A stretch of DNA of 64,000 nt from JAVBNT01 sp031551355 (GCA_031551355.1 JAVBNT010000006.1:186001-250000); one strand, 5' to 3'. Positions 1-8,829 are shown, counted from the stretch's first letter. Program-made: numbers and translations. The notes: generated from the letters alone by a model not told the origin.

Positions 1-1348
1 GTTCCACCTTATCGGGAGAATATGCCCAGGATACGTCACGGTCGGTTTTTCTTGTGAAAATAACTTTCCAGCCATAGCTCTCAAGATATTTTGCCAATGC
101 CAGTGACAGTTCCATGTTGATATATTTTTCGGAAATACCCAGACTTCTGTTACAGGCCCCGGCGTCACAGCCGCCGTGCCCGGGATCAATAACAACAATC
201 GCTTTATTCTCAGGCGGTGCCGTCACACCGCTGCCGGTTGCCTCCGCCATTGAAGGCGGACCGTATTTAACGGAAAGCAGATAAGGATTTTTACCGGTTG
301 TAAAAACAACCGGCACACTTTCCCCGGAAAAAGGAATCTTAATACGGACTACACCATAACTGCGGTTCATTTCAGAAATCTTTATTCCCGGAGAAAAAGA
401 GGAAAGTTTTGCCATGTCTAATTTCTCTTCCGGCAAAGAAAGCATCGGCAGTTCAACAGTCATGTACTTGTTAGCCGGATCAATAACCCAAAAATATTGG
501 AACGGACCGGATGCCGAAATATTAAGAACATTGTCCGAAGTCTCAATACTCCTGACCGACTCGGAGCGGTAGCTTGATTTCAACGGGAAGTCAGGCATAA
601 ACTCAACAATGGTATCCGATGAGGACGGTGCCGAATAAACACGGCCAATCCAGTTCCCGGGAAAATTTACACAAACCCTGAGATTGCCGGCTGAATCCGG
701 TTCCATTTTCGATGAGATTTCAAAAAGATCGCCTGATCGAACAGTAAAGTCAGACGGAACGGTATCGGGAAAAACAATCTCCGCATACCCCTTGTCAATT
801 ATTGTTTTGGGGTTTACGGCCATAGAAGTTCTGTAAGTAACTCTAAACTGCCCTTGGGAATCATCGGCAATTATTTTGGTTACCGAGGAGTTAAAAGAGC
901 AGGTATGCGAGTTCTCCGAAAAACTGCCGACAACAGCTCCGAACGCATCCAGCAGCTCTTCAAGAGGAACGAAAACCGTTCCTGAAGACGGATCTTTTAT
1001 ATATCCGCGCGGCTTTCTGATCTCCGCTCCACCCTTTTTATAACCGGTGGAATCTGATGTAAAATATATCTCACCGCTGTTGCCGATAATGGCAAGGGTA
1101 TCTCCGGATGAAGACCATGAATAATTAAAAAACAAATCGCGCCTGAAAGCGGAAGCTGACGGCTCACAAACAGGTATATAAACCGACGAAAAATTCGCAG
1201 AAGGGCCGCGCAGTGCAAAGGGCAAACTCCACGACTTCGCACCGCTTTTCAAGACAAGCGGCGGCGTCTGAATATCAAACGGCGCATTCGCAGCAAAGAG
1301 GTTTAAGGGTAATATTAAGAACAAAAGAATAAACAATAGCTGTTTCAT
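1..1348 (-). CDS. N-acetylmuramoyl-L-alanine amidase, 3' end cut by window edge
   Basis: Periplasmic zinc amidase that cuts the bond between MurNAc and the stem peptide. About 449 codons are open to the left edge; the C-terminus lies outside. The start ATG follows a clear GGGAGG ribosome site and begins a signal peptide (MKQLLFILLFLILPLNLFA). A beta-rich N-terminal half follows, with a copper-amine-oxidase-N-like patch (FVPLEELLDAFGAV) and an AMIN-like stretch ending in YFWVIDPANKYMTVELP. The Amidase_3 domain begins near residue 384 with the zinc-binding signature VVIDPGHGG and is still open at FTRKTDRDVSWAY, so the catalytic Glu near the C-terminus cannot be seen. The gene lies 14 bases downstream of the PTS permease on the same strand and is probably co-transcribed with it. 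The family call is firm; the AMIN assignment is inferred from pattern. Confidence 0.88.
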   Translation of the reverse strand, partial: MKQLLFILLFLILPLNLFAANAPFDIQTPPLVLKSGAKSWSLPFALRGPSANFSSVYIPVCEPSASAFRRDLFFNYSWSSSGDTLAIIGNSGEIYFTSDSTGYKKGGAEIRKPRGYIKDPSSGTVFVPLEELLDAFGAVVGSFSENSHTCSFNSSVTKIIADDSQGQFRVTYRTSMAVNPKTIIDKGYAEIVFPDTVPSDFTVRSGDLFEISSKMEPDSAGNLRVCVNFPGNWIGRVYSAPSSSDTIVEFMPDFPLKSSYRSESVRSIETSDNVLNISASGPFQYFWVIDPANKYMTVELPMLSLPEEKLDMAKLSSFSPGIKISEMNRSYGVVRIKIPFSGESVPVVFTTGKNPYLLSVKYGPPSMAEATGSGVTAPPENKAIVVIDPGHGGCDAGACNRSLGISEKYINMELSLALAKYLESYGWKVIFTRKTDRDVSWAYSPDKVE

Positions 1349-1362
1349 GGAAACCTCCCGAT

Positions 1363-2718
1363 TTATTTTTTAAGTCTTTTTTCATAAGCTTTCAGAAAAG
1401 GCAGCCAGATACAGGAACTTATGAAAATATTAAATAAAAGCAGCAAAAAAGCCCTTGCATCCTGAGTGCAAAACGGAGCGCCAAGAAAAGCCGGCAAAAC
1501 CCAGGGCACTTCAATAAACGGCCTTGTTATCCAGCCAAACTTAAAAACAAAAAAAGCAACAACTCCGCAAACAATAGGCGACAGTATAAAAGGCACTGCC
1601 AAAATGGGGTTGGCAACGACAGGAAGCCCGAATAACAATGGCTCATTAACATTAAATAAAGAAGGAACCAGCGAGACCTTGCCAATGCGTTTCATATGAG
1701 GATTTTTAAAAAAAAGCAGCATAAACGGAACAGGCAGCGTAGTACCGGCACCGCCAATCCAGACAAACCACTGATAAAAAGGATATGCCGTGATCGTCGG
1801 CAGCAATATTCCCGGAGCAGCCATATGCGCCTCAGTATTGATAAGCAGAAACTTCTGCCATAAGGCAAAAAAGACACCGTTAATAACGGAAATGCCATGC
1901 AGCCCGGCAAAGCCGAATATGTGCATAAAAAAATTAACGGCAGCAACACACCAGACCGTATCCCCAAGCTTCTCCATCGGCTTCATAAAAGAGATAAGCC
2001 CGCCGTATATATCTATTCCCCAGGTATATGCAATAAGCCATACAATAAAAGTAACGGTCAACAGCGGAACAAAACTTATAAAAGCTTCGGAAACAGCCGA
2101 AGGAATTTCCACCGATACCGTCTCTGAATTTTCACCGCCGTTCTCATCTTCAGTCTCGGAAGTTTTGTTTTCGGCCGCAGCTTTTCCACCAAAGATTTTT
2201 TCCCAAACGGACATTGTAACCCTGGAAATTTCAACGGTAATTATGCCGCACAAAATAGCCAGAAAAAGACCGTCTCCGCCAAGGGGTGAAATAGGCAGCA
2301 CCCAAACGGCCTTTTCCGTTCCGGGAAGAGGTGCTTTAAAAACCTTCAGGGTCAGCAAAAAAGCGACAACAGAACCCATAGCCTGAGGCAAAACCGGAAG
2401 TTTATACTGTGATGCCAGCGAAGCAGCTACGGAAAATGTGACATAAAGCGACAACATACCCATTGTAAACCTGAACGGTATGAGAATGCTGGCTGAATTT
2501 TCGCTATACCATACCCCGAAAGAAGTCGATGCCAGCCATGGCAGATAATCCGCGATCACATCTTTTTGAGAACCCAGCAGCAAAAAAGTGCTGCCGACGA
2601 GAATGATAGGAATAGAGGCAATCATTCCGTCTCTCAAAGCAACCAAATGGCGTTGCTTTGCCATTAAAGCGAGACAATTGAATACTTTTTCCATTAACTT
2701 GTTTTTTTGGTGTGTCAT
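1363..2718 (-). CDS. PTS sugar permease, EIIC component (lactose/cellobiose family)
   Basis: Membrane permease of a phosphoenolpyruvate-dependent phosphotransferase system, expected to move a beta-glucoside or chitobiose-like disaccharide while EIIB phosphorylates it. The 451 residues match the usual EIIC length, with about ten hydrophobic segments and the family signature FNVNEPLLFGLPVVANP near residue 350. A charged insert rich in Glu and Asn (near residues 180-205) separates the two halves. No EIIA, EIIB, HPr or sugar hydrolase gene lies nearby, so the partners must be encoded elsewhere. The start overlaps the stop of a 17-codon ORF (ATGA), which suggests translational coupling; a second ATG eight codons in is possible. 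The next gene on the strand is the amidase, hinting at wall-sugar recycling, which is inference. Confidence 0.9.
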   Translation of the reverse strand: MTHQKNKLMEKVFNCLALMAKQRHLVALRDGMIASIPIILVGSTFLLLGSQKDVIADYLPWLASTSFGVWYSENSASILIPFRFTMGMLSLYVTFSVAASLASQYKLPVLPQAMGSVVAFLLTLKVFKAPLPGTEKAVWVLPISPLGGDGLFLAILCGIITVEISRVTMSVWEKIFGGKAAAENKTSETEDENGGENSETVSVEIPSAVSEAFISFVPLLTVTFIVWLIAYTWGIDIYGGLISFMKPMEKLGDTVWCVAAVNFFMHIFGFAGLHGISVINGVFFALWQKFLLINTEAHMAAPGILLPTITAYPFYQWFVWIGGAGTTLPVPFMLLFFKNPHMKRIGKVSLVPSLFNVNEPLLFGLPVVANPILAVPFILSPIVCGVVAFFVFKFGWITRPFIEVPWVLPAFLGAPFCTQDARAFLLLLFNIFISSCIWLPFLKAYEKRLKK

Positions 2719-2768
2719 ATAGGCAAAACATTCCGGGATTCAAAAAATACAGAATTCAGAATTTTCAT
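2715..2768 (-). CDS. Possible 17-codon leader ORF upstream of the EIIC gene
   Basis: This short frame (MKILNSVFFESRNVLPI) starts with ATG 15 bases after a GGAGGA box at 2784-2789, and its TGA stop overlaps the EIIC start as ATGA. The EIIC gene has no good ribosome site of its own, so ribosomes finishing this ORF may re-initiate on EIIC. The 15-base spacing is longer than ideal and nothing shows that the peptide itself is functional. It could be a coupling device, or the start region of a degraded gene. Confidence 0.3.
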   Translation of the reverse strand: MKILNSVFFESRNVLPI

Positions 2769-2853
2769 TAAAAATATTAAAAATCCTCCATAAAACAAAG
2801 CACCGGCAAGGAAAAAAGCGCCGGTTAAAATAAATAGTCCGGAGAAAAAACTA

Positions 2854-2882
2854 TTGACGTATCCGCGCGCGCATATTAGTAT
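2854..2882 (+). promoter_or_regulatory. Sigma-70-type promoter for the PH-like protein gene
   Basis: TTGACG (-35) is followed after 17 bases by TAGTAT (-10), about 100 bases before the start codon of the rightward gene. The match is 5/6 and 4/6 to consensus at ideal spacing. The GC-rich spacer (CGCGCGCG) is unusual in this AT-rich intergenic stretch. Start-site mapping is not available. Confidence 0.45.
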
Positions 2883-2985
2883 TAACATAGGGGCTTTGTA
2901 TTTAAAAATATTTCCTGCTGCTGCAGCAATAAATTACCAATGATTCATACCAAATACTCCCCAGGATAAACAGGTTCGGTAAACA

Positions 2986-5169
2986 ATGAAATTCAGCTAC
3001 TCAGAAAAAGTAATAAATAGCAGTATAAAGCTCGGGGCCATATTTACAGGATTTGGACTTCTTCTTATTATTACATTCCTTATATCAAGGTTTACTGCCG
3101 TAATCGCGGCAATATTCGGAGTTCCAATAACTATTTTTGCAATTCCGATGCTTCTTTCCGGATTTAACAGAAAAATAACAAATTATGAAATAGATCATAA
3201 CGGCCTGAATATTTCCAATATCAACGGAATAAAAACTTTAATAAAATGGCGTGACATCACGAAAGTAAATGATACTCCCGGCACCGTTGTCATATACACT
3301 GCCCGCGGCAAGGAAGTTATATACAAAGATATTGAAAATATTGACGAGCTTTATTCGCAAATAGTAAGGCATATCTCTTCCGGAGTGCTGAAATCCAAAG
3401 CACAGCAGCCTAAGAAAAGCAAAAAAGAAAATAAAACCATTGAAATAGACAAACAGGAAACAGTTGAAGAAAAGCCTGTAGAAAAAAAGACCTCGGAATC
3501 CAGAAAACTGCTGGAACAGCTTCTTACATCCAGTAATTCCGACCGTCCGGCACAACCAAAAGTAATTGAAATAGACAAACAGGAACTGCAGAACGGTGCC
3601 GACCAGCTGTTGCAATCGCCAAAAAAATTCGACACCGTCAATGACGATGAAAAACTAAATGAAGCGAGCACTGAAGAAAAAATACCGCAGGAAGTTCTTC
3701 TGCCCCAAACGCCTGCTGATATTACCGGACAGGAAGGGGAAGATTCTACTCCGCCGCCGCCTGCATCAGGAAAAAAGAGCAAATTAATCAGTGCTTTTCT
3801 TACCGGTGCCATGGGTTCACCCAAATTATCAAAACAAACTCTGGTCATAACCGAATCGGCTATTGCATCAATAGCCGCCAAAAATCCGGAAGAAAGAAAA
3901 AGCGAGCTTCTAAGCAAGTATAAAAAACATTTGCCGGAAAATCAGGAAGAAAAAGTATCACTTTCATCATTGCTTAAAAATGAAGAAAAAGAACAACAGG
4001 AAAACGATAAAAACAATATCTTCAAAACTTTATCGGAAAATATCTCAGTTCGGGCAAATGATGCGGCCGTAAACGGGCATGACAATCCTTTTTCAGGCGT
4101 TGCGGATGATGAACAGGCAAAATATCATTCGGTATTCCCGGCTTTTGACAGAAATATAACAACAGTTGATGTTCCTGCCAACGATTATCAGGCCGCTAAT
4201 ATAGATGTAATACCGTTGGGAAAAAATCTCTCCGGAAAATCCGAAAGGCTTGAAAAATTATTTTCAGAACCGGAAACTGTGCAAACGGAAATGGACAAAC
4301 CTGTCGGTTCAACGAGAATTTTGTCGATTGACTTATTAAATCCACTAAAGAAAAAGGCAGATCCGCCTGCAGCAGAGCCGGCCGTACAGCCGGAAATTCA
4401 AACAAATGAACCCAGGCATGAAATATTTGCCGGCCCGGACAGCAGGGTTGGTACCGCACCAAACCTTGATGATCTGCTGAGCAAAGTCGGTTCAACGGGC
4501 AAGCTTCCGAAATTTGATTCGGGAACCCTAAAAAATATGATAAAAATGGACTCAGGGAAACTTTCTCCCAAAGATTCCGTAAAAACCGATACCAATAACG
4601 ACTCAGAAGAAGACAGTGAAGAATTCAGCACAACAAGAAGGCTGAGGCGTGAGGCATTGTCGGAAGAAACAAGAAAAAAAATGGAATTACATGTCTCAAT
4701 AGGAGATAGTGTTATCGGCGGCCAGAAAGATAAAGAAGAAGAGGAAAAACCGATGGTTCTTTCTTCTCTTGATCAGGAAAAGAAAGAAGCCGCTGCTCCC
4801 GGACTTGACGATCTGCTGACCAAGCTTTCAAATACAGGAAAGCTGTCGTTGCCCAAATCCGGAGCGCTGAGAAAAGAAATCACAAGACACAGTAAAACAG
4901 AAGCACCAAAACAGGAGCAGTTATCTGACGGCAGTCCGTCGGAAATGCTTTCCGTATATCAAATGGGATTTAACGACAAAAAAACTCCGGAGCCTAAAAC
5001 GTCTCAGGATTCCGGTCTGTTTCAAAAAGAACAAAGCATTCCCGAACTGGGACAGCTGCTCAATAATTTTGAACAGAAAACAGGCAAGCTTTCAATGGGA
5101 AGACCAAAGCCTAAAGCAACGGATGAAGACGTAATCAAAGCTCAGTCATCCCTTTTCGATAGAAATTAA
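2986..5169 (+). CDS. Membrane-anchored PH-like domain protein with long disordered tail carrying three DDLL/TGKL motifs
   Basis: I do not recognise the full protein. Residues 1-70 hold two hydrophobic segments, and residues 70-135 resemble the bacterial PH-like fold that follows paired membrane helices in YdbT/DUF304-type proteins. Residues 140-727 are Lys/Glu/Ser/Pro-rich and look disordered, on the cytoplasmic side if the topology is as expected. Within the tail a short motif recurs: LDDLLSKVGSTGKL (near residue 494), LDDLLTKLSNTGKL (near 607) and LGQLLNNFEQKTGKL (near 688). IEIDKQE also occurs twice. Such spaced repeats usually bind a partner repeatedly, but the partner is unknown. The gene is monocistronic, with a promoter about 100 bases upstream and a hairpin directly after the stop. 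It could be a scaffold or membrane-stress protein. Confidence 0.7.
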   Translation: MKFSYSEKVINSSIKLGAIFTGFGLLLIITFLISRFTAVIAAIFGVPITIFAIPMLLSGFNRKITNYEIDHNGLNISNINGIKTLIKWRDITKVNDTPGTVVIYTARGKEVIYKDIENIDELYSQIVRHISSGVLKSKAQQPKKSKKENKTIEIDKQETVEEKPVEKKTSESRKLLEQLLTSSNSDRPAQPKVIEIDKQELQNGADQLLQSPKKFDTVNDDEKLNEASTEEKIPQEVLLPQTPADITGQEGEDSTPPPPASGKKSKLISAFLTGAMGSPKLSKQTLVITESAIASIAAKNPEERKSELLSKYKKHLPENQEEKVSLSSLLKNEEKEQQENDKNNIFKTLSENISVRANDAAVNGHDNPFSGVADDEQAKYHSVFPAFDRNITTVDVPANDYQAANIDVIPLGKNLSGKSERLEKLFSEPETVQTEMDKPVGSTRILSIDLLNPLKKKADPPAAEPAVQPEIQTNEPRHEIFAGPDSRVGTAPNLDDLLSKVGSTGKLPKFDSGTLKNMIKMDSGKLSPKDSVKTDTNNDSEEDSEEFSTTRRLRREALSEETRKKMELHVSIGDSVIGGQKDKEEEEKPMVLSSLDQEKKEAAAPGLDDLLTKLSNTGKLSLPKSGALRKEITRHSKTEAPKQEQLSDGSPSEMLSVYQMGFNDKKTPEPKTSQDSGLFQKEQSIPELGQLLNNFEQKTGKLSMGRPKPKATDEDVIKAQSSLFDRN

Positions 5170-5170
5170 A

Positions 5171-5206
5171 AAACCGGCTGCGAGTAAGCGCAAATCCAGC
5201 CGGTTT
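5171..5206. terminator. Hairpin terminator between convergent genes
   Basis: A perfect 10-bp stem (AAACCGGCTG / CAGCCGGTTT) lies between the stop of the rightward PH-like gene and the end of the leftward small membrane protein gene. Read leftward it is followed by TTTTTTAA, so it is a good rho-independent terminator for the minus-strand gene and a weaker one for the plus-strand gene. Confidence 0.65.
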
Positions 5207-5242
5207 AATACAAATTATTAACAAGCCATCCCGGTGGTTCAC

Positions 5243-5683
5243 TCAGGAATTCGAAGGCGGAACCAACGTCACAATCATAAAAATAACGGCAGCAAAGAAT
5301 ATTCCTATTGCCAAAACGGTGGCATATGATATTATAGCCCATTTAGTCCAGGCTGCCTGTACCTCGCGAAATTCTTCGACACCTTTAAAGGATCTATGTT
5401 TCCAAGCAAGTTCATTCCCTTTTAGCCCAAGATATATTGCAGGAGCAATAGCAAACAATCCGCATGACATGCATGAAACAATTAACAGAATAACTCCCCA
5501 TAAGCTGCTGACCTGCATTAACCAAAGCCAGTTCAGCAAAAAAGCACCCCAGTTCCAACCCTCAAGTTCAGGCAAAAAAAATGGATCATTCCCTGAAGGA
5601 AGCCCGGATAAATTGGGAAAACCGGCATATGAATCCGCATCCCCAGTATCGTAACTATCCCGGATTTCACCCTGATTATCCAT
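5243..5683 (-). CDS. Small membrane protein with WNWGAFLLNWLW motif (DUF2628-like)
   Basis: A 146-residue protein of unknown function. An acidic, Gly/Ser/Pro-rich head (residues 1-40) leads to GWNWGAFLLNWLW, a motif seen in short membrane proteins of the DUF2628 type. Two or three hydrophobic segments follow, with GLKGNELAWKHRSFKGVEEF between them, and the protein ends in a C-terminal helix. An AGAAAGG box precedes the ATG. A related but broken copy lies just upstream on the same strand, so the pair arose by duplication. Membrane location is well supported; the biochemical role is unknown. Confidence 0.7.
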   Translation of the reverse strand: MDNQGEIRDSYDTGDADSYAGFPNLSGLPSGNDPFFLPELEGWNWGAFLLNWLWLMQVSSLWGVILLIVSCMSCGLFAIAPAIYLGLKGNELAWKHRSFKGVEEFREVQAAWTKWAIISYATVLAIGIFFAAVIFMIVTLVPPSNS

Positions 5684-5727
5684 AAAGCAGAAACCTTTCT
5701 GTTCGGGTCTGCAACCCCTGATTCACA

Positions 5728-6539
5728 CTAATATTTCTTGCCGATTCCACTATAAATAACAATAGCACACCATAAAAGCATAAAAAAGGCTACGCAGATC
5801 AGACTCAATGTCATTAAGTTAACACTACAACGAACAGTTTTAAAAACTGTAGACACTGCAAACACAATATGCAAATTCAAAGTAGATTTTGCAACATAAA
5901 AACTGTATTGAAACGCCTGTGTAAGGGAGAATTAGTTCTTGATTTGCTGCAGTAATATCGGAATTTTATTGTGTTCGCTGTAGTGTTAAGAAAAATCATT
6001 CTTGAATTATGACAGAAATCACGTAATTGATTCGCTCTACATGTCATTGCGAGCCTGTAAGGCGCGGCAATCCAGACATTTGTTTTTCTGGATTGCTTCG
6101 TCGGCAGCCTCCTCGCAATGACGAAAATGGTAAAAATCGAGATTTAAAACCTTAACTTAATGATATTGAGAGCAGACTACCCCCCAATAACACTCCAAAC
6201 AGTCTGAACGGTGCGAAACTCATCAAAATCTTTAAAAAACCTGTATTTACAGGCAAGTTCATTGCCATTTAAACCCGCATATACAACAAGAACAATATAT
6301 ACAAAATAAAAACAACAAAAAAGCAACCGGCCACCATGGCTTTATAGACAGAAGCCAAATCCAGTTCAATAAAAAAGCTCCCCGGTTCCAACCGCCGATC
6401 TTTGAAAGTTCAGAAGAAGTATTGCCCGGCGAATATGCGGAAAAGCGATCTGACACACCGTCAAAATGACCTAATTCACTGCTGCTGAGCTGTGGAATAC
6501 TCCGTTTCGAAGGCTCCCGCTCTCCAGCATATCATCCAT
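5728..6539 (-). pseudogene. Broken paralogue of the small membrane protein, split by a MITE-like insertion and frameshifts
   Basis: Three pieces together cover a relative of the intact gene next door. An ATG at 6539 opens MDDMLESGSLRNGVF and soon runs into a stop. A second frame carries GGWNRGAFLLNWIWLL, then shifts frame near 6270. A third frame reads YAGLNGNELACKYRFFKDFDEFRTVQ and stops at 6177, inside a run of six G. The missing C-terminal helix (SLICVAFFMLLWCAIVIYSG, then a stop at 5728) resumes on the far side of the repeat at 5806-6168. Removing the repeat and one target duplication, and one G from the run, restores a continuous reading frame across the junction. The gene is therefore dead through at least two frameshifts plus an insertion. 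Confidence 0.8.
5806..6168. mobile_element. MITE-like element, copy 1 (363 bp)
   Basis: The ends are inverted repeats of 17 bp with one mismatch (CAATGTCATTAAGTTAA at the left, TTAACTTAATGATATTG at the right). The flanks are a 10-bp duplication with one mismatch (AGATCAGACT / AGAGCAGACT). No transposase is encoded. The right half (5995-6168) is shared with copy 2 and holds a large nested hairpin at 6043-6122, built from GTCATTGCGAG/CTCGCAATGAC around GCAATCCAG/CTGGATTGC. The left arm is private and has its own inverted repeat (CACTACAACGAACA near 5825, TGTTCGCTGTAGTG near 5970). The element interrupts the pseudogene. Confidence 0.8.
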
Positions 6540-6753
6540 AAACTACAAAAACCTCTCTATATAAATATTTTACAAACAACAATTCTGTCATAACATTTCT
6601 TTTCCTGCAGTAAAGAAGGAATGAAGTTCTCAATCAAAAATTATATATAGCTGCATAAAATTAAAATGATTCCGCAACAGTAAAATCAAAAACCGGTTTC
6701 AGGCGGTAATAAATCCTGATTTATTATCAGGGACAACATAATTAAGGGCTAAA
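6540..6753. other. AT-rich intergenic stretch, no gene seen
   Basis: This stretch separates the divergent pseudogene and TPR gene. It has no convincing ORF, hairpin or well-matched promoter, although an AGAGAGG box for the pseudogene start is visible near 6555. The promoter of the TPR gene must lie here but I cannot place it. Confidence 0.4.
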
Positions 6754-8058
6754 ATGAAATTAAAAATTGCCGTAATTTCAATAATATCAATAATAATGAT
6801 AACCGCATGTTATTTTGTGTCGGTAAGGGTGGCATATGCAAAATCGGTCATAGAGGCGCGCAAATACCAGTTACAGGGAGATTTTTCAAAAGCTGCGCAA
6901 TGTTATCAAAAGGCACTGCTTAAAGATCCGCAAAATTTCGAAATATACAAAGAGCTTGCTGAAATATACCGATTTCAGGACAACAAAACCGAATTAAAAA
7001 GCATTTTTGAAAAAGGTATAAAAATATGCCCCAACGACAAATGGTTTCTTATCCACAGTGCCGGTCTGGCTATCGATGAAAAAGATTACGGGAAAGCAGA
7101 GATATATCTTAAAAAAGCTATTGAACTTGGTAAAACAAATGGCAAGCTACTCTTCCTTTTGGGAAGGGTTCTTCAGGAACAGGACAAAAACCCGGAAGCC
7201 TTAAACACGTTTCAGGAGGCGATAAAATCAGGTTACAGCAAGTCAAGATGTTACTATAATATGGCCTGTATATATGAATACGGATTCAAAAATTACAGCG
7301 GCGCAGTAAAATATTATAATTTATACACCGAAGCAACCGGTGATAAAGGAAATAATATTTCAAAAAAAATGGAAAATTACTCGCTATGGATGGTTGGCCA
7401 AAGCCTTGAAGATGAAGGCCGTTATAAAGAAGCAGCGGTAGAATATGAAAAAAAACTCGCTGAAAACCCTGGAAACCTAGCTCTTATGTCAAGACTCGGA
7501 CGGGCTTATAGAAAAAGCAACAACTTTCCCGAAAGCGAAAAAATATATATAAAAGCACTTAATATACATAAAAATAATTACTATATACTAAACAATCTCG
7601 GTTCGCTTTATTATGAAATAGAGCGTTATAATGATGCCGAAGCCTGTTGGTCGGATGCAATAAAGCAGGCTCCGGAAAAGCCAAACGCACACTACAATAT
7701 AGCTGCACTGTACACTAAAAAGGGAAAATATGCCGATGCTGAAAAGGAATACCTAAAGGCCAAAAAACTTGGTTACAGCGAAGGTTTGGTCTATCTTCAG
7801 CTGTCGTATCTTAATGAAAAATATTTAAAGAATCAGGCAAAGGCAAATGACTACAGAAATAAATTTGTAAATTCTCCGGATTACCCGGAAATAAAAAAGA
7901 CGATATTGAAAACGGGCGACCAGAGTAGTCCCGGCAAAAATATACAAAACCTGCCGGAAAAGAACACAACCGGCACAAATGAAGAAAATCACACTTCCAC
8001 CGAACAGCAAGTGACCGGTGCCGCGGTAAATACTCCGCAGGAGCAATCCGATGAATAA
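6754..8058 (+). CDS. Membrane-anchored TPR repeat protein
   Basis: A 434-residue protein with one N-terminal membrane anchor or uncleaved signal (residues 5-28), then about nine to ten tetratricopeptide repeats. Examples are GDFSKAAQCYQKALLKDPQN, GKAEIYLKKAIELG and YNDAEACWSDAIKQAP. The Thr/Asn/Gln-rich C-terminal tail (from about residue 385) looks disordered. TPR arrays act as protein-protein scaffolds; the client is unknown. The stop overlaps the start of the PHP phosphatase by 8 bases, so the two are translationally coupled and probably functionally linked. The upstream ribosome site (AAGGG) is weak. Confidence 0.82.
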   Translation: MKLKIAVISIISIIMITACYFVSVRVAYAKSVIEARKYQLQGDFSKAAQCYQKALLKDPQNFEIYKELAEIYRFQDNKTELKSIFEKGIKICPNDKWFLIHSAGLAIDEKDYGKAEIYLKKAIELGKTNGKLLFLLGRVLQEQDKNPEALNTFQEAIKSGYSKSRCYYNMACIYEYGFKNYSGAVKYYNLYTEATGDKGNNISKKMENYSLWMVGQSLEDEGRYKEAAVEYEKKLAENPGNLALMSRLGRAYRKSNNFPESEKIYIKALNIHKNNYYILNNLGSLYYEIERYNDAEACWSDAIKQAPEKPNAHYNIAALYTKKGKYADAEKEYLKAKKLGYSEGLVYLQLSYLNEKYLKNQAKANDYRNKFVNSPDYPEIKKTILKTGDQSSPGKNIQNLPEKNTTGTNEENHTSTEQQVTGAAVNTPQEQSDE

Positions 8059-8818
8059 ACCGGCAGATTTACATACACACATTTGTCAAACCCCAATAAA
8101 TGATATGTGCCGCTGCGCAAAAACAACCGGACTTTTCTATATGGGCATTTCCGAACATGTATACCAACTCTCGGAAACAAGAGCAATGCTGGGTGATTTT
8201 TTCCTTGAAGGACGTGTGTATGACACACAGGAATACCTGTCAATGCTGTCTGAAAGAGATAGTGAAGAACTGCGGATATTAAAAGGCGCGGAGCTTGATT
8301 ATCTTCCGGGATTTACGCAAAAAGCATACGGCGTCATCGATAAGTACGGCCTTGATTATATAATAGGTTCAGTTCATGAACTGAACGGCTGGGACATACA
8401 TGACAGCCGGCGGTTTCCGACAAAAAAAGCAGACACACTATGGGAAGAATATTTTAACACACAGATCGAGCTAATGCGGATATGCCATGTAGAAATAATC
8501 GCCCATCCCGTTAGAATGGCAATAACTGCACGAAATTTTCCGAAAAACGGAAAAAATATGATGGAATTGATGGTTCGCGAAGCGGTAAAACAAAATACGG
8601 CAATAGAAATTAATGCCAAAGACTGTATAATAGCCCCTGAACTTGTTCGGGAGTTGATAAATATCGGTAAAAGAAATAATGCAATCTTCACTTTAGGTTC
8701 CGACGCCCACATTCCTGAGGCGATATCCAGGGCGGATGGAATATTCAAACCAATACTGACAAAAGCAAACCCACTAACAGTCGCTGTTTTTATAAACAGA
8801 GAGCCGGTAATAATTTAA
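8051..8818 (+). CDS. PHP-domain phosphatase, histidinol-phosphatase (HisJ/HisK) family
   Basis: A 255-residue metal-dependent phosphoesterase of the PHP fold. The metal ligands are in place: DLHTHI at residues 6-11, the Glu in GAELDY, GSVHELNG, IIAHPVR and, near the C-terminus, GSDAH. Relatives hydrolyse L-histidinol phosphate in histidine synthesis, but other PHP enzymes act on nucleic acids or sugar phosphates. No his genes are nearby, so the substrate is only inferred. It overlaps the TPR gene by 8 bases. A hairpin overlaps its stop codon. Confidence 0.82.
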   Translation: MNKPADLHTHICQTPINDMCRCAKTTGLFYMGISEHVYQLSETRAMLGDFFLEGRVYDTQEYLSMLSERDSEELRILKGAELDYLPGFTQKAYGVIDKYGLDYIIGSVHELNGWDIHDSRRFPTKKADTLWEEYFNTQIELMRICHVEIIAHPVRMAITARNFPKNGKNMMELMVREAVKQNTAIEINAKDCIIAPELVRELINIGKRNNAIFTLGSDAHIPEAISRADGIFKPILTKANPLTVAVFINREPVII

Positions 8819-8829
8819 AGATTACCGGC
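8803..8829 (+). terminator. Weak hairpin terminator overlapping the PHP stop codon
   Basis: A 9-bp perfect stem (GCCGGTAAT / ATTACCGGC) spans the end of the PHP gene, including its stop. Only TTCTATTA follows, so the U-tract is poor. It may attenuate rather than end transcription before the glycosyltransferase gene 41 bases downstream. Confidence 0.4.
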
